Origin: Parolsenella sp958406235
GTDB lineage: Bacteria > Actinomycetota > Coriobacteriia > Coriobacteriales > Atopobiaceae
Reading direction: 5' to 3'
Length of the DNA: 11,078 bases
Assembly: GCF_039062465.1 (NCBI RefSeq)
Contig: NZ_JBCLNF010000019.1
Location: forward strand, 1-11,078
The notes beneath the pieces were generated by a model. It did not search any database and had not been told where the DNA came from. It worked only from the letters and a program-made list of their open reading frames with translations. A program made the translations under genes and the position numbers. Below are positions 5,755-11,078 of this stretch, in pieces (the stretch's first letter is position 1; the number at the start of each line of letters is the position of its first letter).

Positions 5755-8700
5755 CTATGCGCTGAAGAGCTCGCGAACGTCGAGGTCGAGTGCGCTGGCA
5801 GCGATCTGCTCCCTGCCACCGAAGACGCAGATGCCACGGCTTTCGGGAAGCTCGGCCAGGGGACGCGCGAGGTCTCGCAGCTCGTCCGCCGTGGTGGCGA
5901 GCACCTCGGAGCGACGGCGCTCGCGCCAGTCCTCGCCTCGACCGGAGAGGCGCTGGGCGTCAAGCCTGCGTCCGAGCTGGCGCGGCTTCACAGGCGCGTC
6001 GAGGCCGGCGACACTCGCGACGATGAAGCCCTCGAGTTCCTCGTCCGTGGGCTTCCAGTTGGCAAGCCACTCGGCCGCCGCCTCGAAGCGGCGAACCGTG
6101 GGGTCGACGGCGGGGTCACGGAAGGAATACATCTCAAGCAGCGCGTCGGTCGTGCAGCGGAAGCCGCAGCCATAGGCTCCGCCCAGCACGCGCACCTCGT
6201 TCCAGAGGTACTCGTAGGAGAGCGCCTGCGACGCGACGCGCCAAGCGCCACTCGATTTGGTGCCATGCTTGAGGCCGGCCATGCCCTCGGCTACGAAGCA
6301 GATGTTGGCGGGTACGACGAAGGCCTCGGCGCGAGTCTGGGGCGCGGGAGCGACGAGTGCCTTGTCGGATTCGTCGACGCTTGAGAGACCAAGCCCATCG
6401 GCTGCCTCCCAGAAGCGCTTCGCGTCCTCGCCGGGGCCCGTGATGCTCATCTCGCAGTTGCCCGCCGAGAAGATGCGGCGGCAGAGGTCGCCAAGCTTCG
6501 ACTCGAGCTCCTCGGCGCGCTCGTCGAAGTGGTCGACCAAATCGCGCAGGAACAGGTAGAAGTCAACGCCGCCAAGCTTTTCCGCGACGACGGAGCTTGC
6601 CATGAACTGCGAGTTCACGCGCGAGAGCGCCGCGGCGTGACCCGAGTTCACGAAGGACTGCTCCATCCCCAGACGACGCTGCGTGAGGATGTCGGCGATG
6701 CGCTTGCGATCGGTGAACTTGGTGGTAGACCAAACCTCGGCGGGCAGCTTCGCGAGCCATTCGACGTTCGAGGAGAGCGCGCTCGCGCCCACGACGAGCT
6801 TCGGACGGGCGCTCATCTCGTCACCTTCGGTGTTGTAGGTCTCGGTGAAGAAGGAGAGGAAGCCAAGCTTGGACTCGCAAATCGTGTCGAGCTCGTAGGC
6901 GCTGCGCGTCTCCGTGTCGAGCCTGCCGAGAAGCCCCGCGAGCACGCTTACGTAGGGGAGCTCCTCGAAGCTCACCTTGTCGAGGCCAAAGTAGAAGTAG
7001 GCGTAGTCGATGCCGCGCGTGTCGATGCCGTGGCGGAAGCACGGGACGGGAGCCTCAACGACAACGGTCTCGGGCTCGGCGGGGCCGTCTCCGATGTCAG
7101 AGAGCTCGAGACGCGGCAGCGTGGCCAGGGCCTCGGGGGTGTCCGGCGCGGCCTGCTCCGCGTGGAGCTCCTCCGCCTCGCGGGCGATGCCAGCAAGCTC
7201 GGCGTCAGAGAGCTTCGCGCGCTTGGCGGCGAGACGCTGGGCTTCGTCGGAGCGCTCCTCCTCGGTGGGAACGACCTCGACCAGGCACTTGTGGCCGCAC
7301 CCGCAAATTGCCTCGGAGAGCAGCCGCTCGAAGTAGCCCTGTGCGAGGCCCTCATGCATGTGGGCGAGGGCGTCCTCGTAGCGGAGGTAGAGGGTCGCAT
7401 CCGCGTCATCGTAAAGCCAGCCGCTCATCGCCTGGATGGCGAGACCGATGCCATCGGGGTAGCCCCAGTCACCCTCGCGCAGGTTGAACTCCGCCTGGGC
7501 GAGCGAGGCCTCGAGGTTGTCCTGTCCAAGCCCCTCGCGGGCGAGCGTGGCGCAGGTGTCCTCGACAAGCTTCTGGAACTGCTCGGCAACGCCAGGCTTG
7601 GCGCCCTTGAGCTCGAAGATGAGGATGGGCTGGAGGAGGCCGTCGTACAGGAATCCACTCACGTCCTGGCCGATGCCGCTCTCGAGGATGGCACGCTTGA
7701 GCGGCGCTTCGTTCGAACCGACGAGCGCGTCGACCAGGATGTCGGCGGCGAGGACGCGCTCGCGCTGGGAGGAGTGGGCGAACACGTAGGCGACGCCCAC
7801 GCAGGCGTTGTCGGGCGTCGTCTGCATGGGAATTTGGACGAGGCCGCTCACGTGCGCAGGGCACGCGGGCAGGGGGTTGGGGTCACCTGCGTGGCGGTCC
7901 TCGGCACCCATGAAGCGCTCGTCGAGGAACGCGAGCTTCTCGTCGATGTCAAGGTCTCCGTAGAGGATCGAGTAGGAATTCGAGAGCTGGTAGTGGCGCG
8001 CGTGGGTGTCGAGGAACTCCTCGTAGGTGAGGGAGGGGATTGCCGCGGGGTCGCCGCCAGAGACCCAACCGTAGGGCGTCTCGCCGAAGAGCTGGCGGTT
8101 GATGCCCATGATGAGGATCTCGTCCGGGTCCGAAAGGGCGCCCTTCATCTCGTTGTAGACGACGCCGTTGCAGATAAGCGGACGGGTAGCGAGGTCCGCG
8201 GCATTGGCATCCACGCCCTCCGCGTCGCTGCCGGTGCCTGCATCCTCGGCGGTCTTGCCGCTGCCTGCGACCCGCGCCTCGTCCGAGGCCTCGCCCAGCT
8301 CGTAATGCCAGCCCTCTTGCTCGAAGATGCGTGGGCGGCTATAGATGTTGGGATGGAGAACCGCGTCGAGATAGACCTCCATGAGGTTCTCGAGGTCGCG
8401 GTCATTCGTCGAGGCGACGGGGTACATCGTCTTGTCGGAGAAAGTGAGCGCGTTCAGGAAGGTCTGCATCGAGCTTTTGAGCAGGTGGACGAACGGCTCC
8501 TTCACGGGGAACTTGCTGGATCCGCACAGTACCGAGTGCTCGAGGATGTGGAAGACACCCGTGTCGTTCGCGGGCGGTGTCTTGAAGGCAATTGAGAAGG
8601 CCTTGTTGCCATCCGGACAGGCGAGCCACATGACGCGCGCTCCGGTCGCGTTGTGACGCATCACGTATGCGGTGCCTGAAATCTCGGGCAAATCCTCGGC

Positions 8701-8775
8701 GGTCTCGATGGTGAAGCCATGATAGATGCCACCGACAGAAAGCTTTAAATTAAGGGTGGAAAATGCGGAAGACAT
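5755..8775 (-). CDS. M16C zinc metallopeptidase (PreP / insulinase family)
   Basis: A 1006-residue cytosolic (no signal peptide) clamshell peptidase of family M16C, which degrades short unstructured peptides inside a closed chamber. The inverted zinc motif is HILEH (His76, Glu79, His80), followed by SVLCGS; the third zinc ligand is predicted as Glu209 in GVVYNEMKG. The C-terminal half carries VRVLGGAYGCGF (about 861-872), the conserved Arg/Tyr region that completes the active site in this family. Unusual: about 40 residues of Ala/Gly/Asp/Glu-rich low-complexity sequence (161-200) separate HYEL from GVVYNEMKG, where relatives have a short loop. I chose the ATG at 8775 because AAAGG lies seven bases ahead of it; a GTG at 8790 would add five residues. 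Divergent from the permease gene. Confidence 0.95.
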   Translation of the reverse strand: MSSAFSTLNLKLSVGGIYHGFTIETAEDLPEISGTAYVMRHNATGARVMWLACPDGNKAFSIAFKTPPANDTGVFHILEHSVLCGSSKFPVKEPFVHLLKSSMQTFLNALTFSDKTMYPVASTNDRDLENLMEVYLDAVLHPNIYSRPRIFEQEGWHYELGEASDEARVAGSGKTAEDAGTGSDAEGVDANAADLATRPLICNGVVYNEMKGALSDPDEILIMGINRQLFGETPYGWVSGGDPAAIPSLTYEEFLDTHARHYQLSNSYSILYGDLDIDEKLAFLDERFMGAEDRHAGDPNPLPACPAHVSGLVQIPMQTTPDNACVGVAYVFAHSSQRERVLAADILVDALVGSNEAPLKRAILESGIGQDVSGFLYDGLLQPILIFELKGAKPGVAEQFQKLVEDTCATLAREGLGQDNLEASLAQAEFNLREGDWGYPDGIGLAIQAMSGWLYDDADATLYLRYEDALAHMHEGLAQGYFERLLSEAICGCGHKCLVEVVPTEEERSDEAQRLAAKRAKLSDAELAGIAREAEELHAEQAAPDTPEALATLPRLELSDIGDGPAEPETVVVEAPVPCFRHGIDTRGIDYAYFYFGLDKVSFEELPYVSVLAGLLGRLDTETRSAYELDTICESKLGFLSFFTETYNTEGDEMSARPKLVVGASALSSNVEWLAKLPAEVWSTTKFTDRKRIADILTQRRLGMEQSFVNSGHAAALSRVNSQFMASSVVAEKLGGVDFYLFLRDLVDHFDERAEELESKLGDLCRRIFSAGNCEMSITGPGEDAKRFWEAADGLGLSSVDESDKALVAPAPQTRAEAFVVPANICFVAEGMAGLKHGTKSSGAWRVASQALSYEYLWNEVRVLGGAYGCGFRCTTDALLEMYSFRDPAVDPTVRRFEAAAEWLANWKPTDEELEGFIVASVAGLDAPVKPRQLGRRLDAQRLSGRGEDWRERRRSEVLATTADELRDLARPLAELPESRGICVFGGREQIAASALDLDVRELFSA

Positions 8776-8782
8776 GATGGTA

Positions 8783-8787
8783 CCTTT
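8783..8787 (-). promoter_or_regulatory. Ribosome binding site deciding the peptidase start
   Basis: AAAGG on the minus strand, seven bases before the ATG at 8775. It falls inside the extra five codons that the upstream GTG (8790) would add, so the ATG is favoured. The 56-bp gap to the permease must hold promoters for both divergent genes; only a weak TACAGT (minus strand, 8809-8814) was seen. Confidence 0.6.
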
Positions 8788-8831
8788 CACAGGTTGCTGT
8801 TGGCACTGACTGTATCACGCAAGGGAAGCGA

Positions 8832-9737
8832 ATGACGAAGGCAAACAACGTGAGGCGTGGCGTTCTCCTCACGCTTTTGGGTGGCACATGCTGGGGCTTT
8901 TCCGGCACGTGTGCAAAGTTCCTGATGGATGGCTATGGGGTGACGCCGCTGTGGCTTCTCTGCGTGCGCCAGCTCACGGCGTCGCTCCTGTTCTTCGTCT
9001 ATGTGTTCGCCGCTCCGCGCGAGAGGGAGCGCTTCGCCGAGCTTGGCGCGGCGGTCAGGACGAGCCCCAGGTCCTCCGGCATCGGTCTGTTCTTTGTGAC
9101 AGCCTTCTGCATGATGATTAACTCTCTCAGCTACATCATGACGATCAAGATCACGAACTCAGCGACGGCTACGGTTCTCCAGGCGCTTTCGCTTGTCCTG
9201 CTCATGATCTTCTCCTGTGCGGTTGCCAAGCGTCTGCCGCGCCGTCGCGAATCCTTGGGTCTCGCGCTTGCCCTTGGCGGCACGTTCCTGCTTGCCACGG
9301 GAGGGGATCCCAGCAAGCTCGCCATGCCGCTCAATGGCTTGCTCTGGGGCTTTGCGACCGCCGCGACCTATGCCATTTACTCTGCCGTTCCGGCGAAGAT
9401 CCTCGAGAAATGGGGCAGCCCCGTCGTCAATGCCATCTCGATGCTCATCTCGGGCGGCGGCCTTGCCATCCTGATTCACCCGTGGGAGAACGTGCCGGTA
9501 TTCGATTTCGCGGGCATTGTGGCGCTCGTTGCCATTTCCGTCGTAGGCAGTTTCCTGGCATACGCGTTCTACATGCAGGGCGTGAAGGATCTGGGCCCGC
9601 TCCGTGCGAACATGCTCGGCACGTCTGAGCCCATCTCCGCGACGATTTTCTCCGTCCTGTGGCTCGGCACGACCTTCTCGCCGACGGACCTCATTGGCTT
9701 CGCGATGATCATCACGATGGTGTATCTCACCGCGTAG
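8832..9737 (+). CDS. EamA/DMT-superfamily permease
   Basis: A 301-residue inner-membrane transporter of the drug/metabolite transporter superfamily, with two EamA repeats of about five helices each. Predicted membrane segments lie near 10-30, 38-60, 83-103, 110-132, 142-157, 166-186, 198-216, 226-248, 258-282 and 286-301. Typical marks are GGTCWGFSG at the start of repeat one, the GLLWGFATAATYAIYS segment (169-184) at the start of repeat two, and SEPISATIFSVLWLG (265-279) before the last helix. Relatives export amino acids or other small metabolites; the substrate cannot be read from sequence. The last helix runs directly into the stop codon with no cytosolic tail, slightly shorter than usual. 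ATG with AAGGGA five bases upstream. It is convergent with the cell-wall protein gene, with only 34 bp between. Confidence 0.93.
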   Translation: MTKANNVRRGVLLTLLGGTCWGFSGTCAKFLMDGYGVTPLWLLCVRQLTASLLFFVYVFAAPRERERFAELGAAVRTSPRSSGIGLFFVTAFCMMINSLSYIMTIKITNSATATVLQALSLVLLMIFSCAVAKRLPRRRESLGLALALGGTFLLATGGDPSKLAMPLNGLLWGFATAATYAIYSAVPAKILEKWGSPVVNAISMLISGGGLAILIHPWENVPVFDFAGIVALVAISVVGSFLAYAFYMQGVKDLGPLRANMLGTSEPISATIFSVLWLGTTFSPTDLIGFAMIITMVYLTA

Positions 9738-9771
9738 GGGCTTGGTTGCGATGGGATCGTGCCGGCCGATG

Positions 9772-10803
9772 CTACAGGAAGCGATACTGAACGGCGCGAA
9801 CGCCCCACTCATAGGGCGATGAGCAGCCGAAGGCCTTCCAGCAACCGCCCGCAAGGTCGAGAACGCGGCCGTGCTGGGCGAAACCACCCACATCGTTCAC
9901 GGTTGCGGTGATGGTCCTGCCGCCGTAACGGATCTGAACGGTACGGCCAAGCAGATAGCGCTGGCTCAGCGGAACGGCGACGGTCATGGAGTCGTCCGTG
10001 AGGATGTCGCCCGAGGCGGTGGCGTTGCCGCCGGTGTTGTCTGCGACGGAGTAGGCGGATGCATAGCCGATCATCCACTCGCCGTCCGTCTCGACCTCGG
10101 AGCCGTCGGTCGCGCCCGGATCGGACTTGCCGGTGTCGGCGCCTGCGTTGGAATTGCCGTTCGAGGTGTTGCTGGAGCCAGTCTCGGGTGTCTGATTCTG
10201 TTGGGTGTTCGCGTTCTCGCGAGCGGCTGCCTCGGCGGCTGCCTGCGCGGAAATCTGGGCGTTGAGCTGATCGAGCGCGGCCTGGGCCTGGTTCATGGCT
10301 TCCTGCGCCTGGCGCTGCTGGTTGTCAGCCTCTTCCTTGGCGGCGGCAAGCGTCTGCTGGGCGCTCGTGAGCTCGTTCTCCATGTTGACGAGCTCGTTGA
10401 GATCATCGGAGTTGGAACGCTGGATAGCGCTGATGTACTGGTAGGTCGTGAGGAAATCCGAGAAATCCTTGGCAGAAAGGAGCAGACTCACGAGACCCGG
10501 GGTGTCCTGCTGCATCTTGTAGATGGAGCTCATCGACACCGCGGCGCGGTCGCGCTGCTCGGGGAGGAGGGCAGTGACCTCGTCGATCTTGGCCTGTGAC
10601 TCGTCGATCTTGGTCTGGAGCTCGTTGACCTTGGCCGTCGCCTCGTCATAGGCCATGGCCGCCTCGTCGACCTTGGCCTGGAGCTCATCGACTGAAGTGG
10701 CGTGGGCGATGTGAGCGGGGAGTGCCAGAACGCAGCACGTGGATAGGACGACGCTGGTCACTACGGCCAGAACCGCCTTTGCCTTCACGCTGCGTTTCTT
10801 CAT
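9772..10803 (-). CDS. Secreted PcsB/CwlO-like coiled-coil protein with RlpA/3D-type barrel domain
   Basis: A 343-residue exported protein. A basic N-terminus and hydrophobic core end in AHA|TS, a signal peptidase I site after residue 35. Residues about 36-195 form a long coiled coil resembling the N-terminal domain of PcsB and CwlO, which in those proteins docks to FtsEX. A Gln/Asn/Ser/Gly-rich linker (about 196-242) leads to a C-terminal domain (243-343) with the pattern YASAY...VAVP...LLGRTVQIRYGG...VNDVGG...GRVLDLAGGCW, typical of RlpA-like double-psi barrels or 3D domains. Asp304 and Asp316 match the positions of conserved acidic residues there, as in MltA-type lytic transglycosylases; activity is an inference. 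Cys321 and Cys326 could form a disulfide outside the cell. The likely role is cell-wall remodelling at division. ATG start with GGGAG just upstream. Confidence 0.85.
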   Translation of the reverse strand: MKKRSVKAKAVLAVVTSVVLSTCCVLALPAHIAHATSVDELQAKVDEAAMAYDEATAKVNELQTKIDESQAKIDEVTALLPEQRDRAAVSMSSIYKMQQDTPGLVSLLLSAKDFSDFLTTYQYISAIQRSNSDDLNELVNMENELTSAQQTLAAAKEEADNQQRQAQEAMNQAQAALDQLNAQISAQAAAEAAARENANTQQNQTPETGSSNTSNGNSNAGADTGKSDPGATDGSEVETDGEWMIGYASAYSVADNTGGNATASGDILTDDSMTVAVPLSQRYLLGRTVQIRYGGRTITATVNDVGGFAQHGRVLDLAGGCWKAFGCSSPYEWGVRAVQYRFL

Positions 10804-10846
10804 GCTACTCCCGAGGTCAGTCTTAGGACCGCACGCGCTCCGGCCC

Positions 10847-10887
10847 TTTTTTTACCATTGGACAAGGCGGCGAGTGACGCCGAATGG
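10847..10887 (-). promoter_or_regulatory. Possible structured leader upstream of cell-wall protein gene
   Basis: A nested stem can be drawn: CCATT (10855-10859) pairs with AATGG (10883-10887), and inside it GGCG (10866-10869) pairs with CGCC (10878-10881), with an uneven internal loop. On the minus strand this is followed by seven A (10847-10853) and then the gene about 45 bases on. On neither strand is there a T-tract after the stem, so it is not an intrinsic terminator. It does not match a riboswitch I can name. The rest of the 199-bp upstream region shows no clear promoter. Confidence 0.25.
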
Positions 10888-11002
10888 CCCGTGTCCGCGA
10901 GACGAGGTTGTACTCGAATCGAAGGACATACGGACAGTAGTCTACCTTTTGTCGGCCCACTTCACACATTCCCCAGCTAAATAGGGCCAAGCGCCGCCGA
11001 TG

Positions 11003-11078
11003 CCTTGATTATCAACTTTATCCGAACACCTCCCACATTCATCCGCACATGTGCGGATGAATGTGGGAACCCGATACC
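11003..11078. repeat. Right copy of 76-bp perfect terminal inverted repeat
   Basis: Exact reverse complement of 1-76, ending at the last base of the window. It lies about 200 bp upstream of the cell-wall protein start codon. The neighbouring unique sequence at both ends is unrelated, so the repeat's inner boundary is sharp while its outer limit is unseen. Confidence 0.95.
11031..11068. repeat. 38-bp perfect palindrome inside right repeat
   Basis: The same palindrome as at 11-48 (self-complementary, so it reads identically in both orientations). Here it lies about 230 bp upstream of a gene, whereas the left copy lies downstream of one, which argues against a dedicated terminator or operator role. 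Confidence 0.95.

Noticed and set aside
5484..5963. Minus-strand open frame through the repeat cluster
   Set aside because: It overlaps the peptidase 3' end out of frame and is made of the tandem and inverted repeats; no sensible start.
6529..8595. Long plus-strand open frame (688 codons) antisense to the M16C peptidase
   Set aside because: Same reason: its Val/Gly/Glu/Leu-rich, motif-free translation is typical of the complement of GC-rich codons, and the opposite strand has a full conserved enzyme.
8776..8790. Upstream GTG start for the peptidase
   Set aside because: The ribosome binding site AAAGG lies inside the added codons and points to the ATG at 8775.
10841..10853. Plus-strand terminator ending in seven T
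   Set aside because: Only very weak pairing can be drawn before the T run, and no plus-strand gene ends nearby.
1..11078. Composite transposon or genomic island bounded by the terminal repeats
   Set aside because: No transposase, integrase or target-site duplication is visible, and the cargo is ordinary chromosomal genes with uniform composition.

Overview
The window is high-GC bacterial DNA (about 60% by eye) with closely packed genes, mostly chromosomal housekeeping and metabolic ones. The gene set, the codon style and a secreted coiled-coil/double-psi-barrel cell-wall protein fit an actinobacterium. Class Coriobacteriia (Collinsella- or Olsenella-like) is my best guess, from general impression and not from a marker gene. 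I found no rRNA, tRNA, CRISPR array, transposase, integrase or phage gene.

Layout, left to right. At 1-76 lies one copy of a perfect 76-bp terminal inverted repeat; the other copy is 11003-11078. Each copy holds a perfect 38-bp palindrome. Next come two minus-strand genes: hom (homoserine dehydrogenase, 129-1457) and recQ (DNA helicase, 1563-3524). Divergent from recQ is a likely plus-strand operon: a Cof-type HAD phosphatase (3642-4436) and a nitroreductase-family flavoprotein (4469-5101). A 653-bp non-coding stretch follows (5102-5754). It contains a G20-C14 block at 5211-5244 that is probably a sequencing or assembly scar, two inverted copies of a roughly 42-bp motif, and a 33-bp imperfect tandem repeat. 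Then come a large minus-strand M16C (PreP/insulinase-type) metallopeptidase (5755-8775), a divergent EamA/DMT-family permease (8832-9737), and, convergent with the permease, a secreted PcsB/CwlO-like coiled-coil protein with an RlpA/3D-type beta-barrel domain (9772-10803).

How the genes work together: apart from the HAD-nitroreductase pair, they are functionally independent neighbours (threonine/methionine precursor synthesis, DNA repair, phosphate-ester hydrolysis, redox, peptide degradation, small-molecule export, cell-wall remodelling). I see no defence, secretion or biosynthetic system.

The signals most worth follow-up are non-coding: the palindromic repeat that closes both ends, the G20-C14 junction that may hide a gap or misjoin, and the repeat cluster beside it. 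Among the proteins, the oddities are a roughly 40-residue low-complexity insert in the peptidase, next to a predicted zinc ligand, and the domain pairing of the secreted protein.
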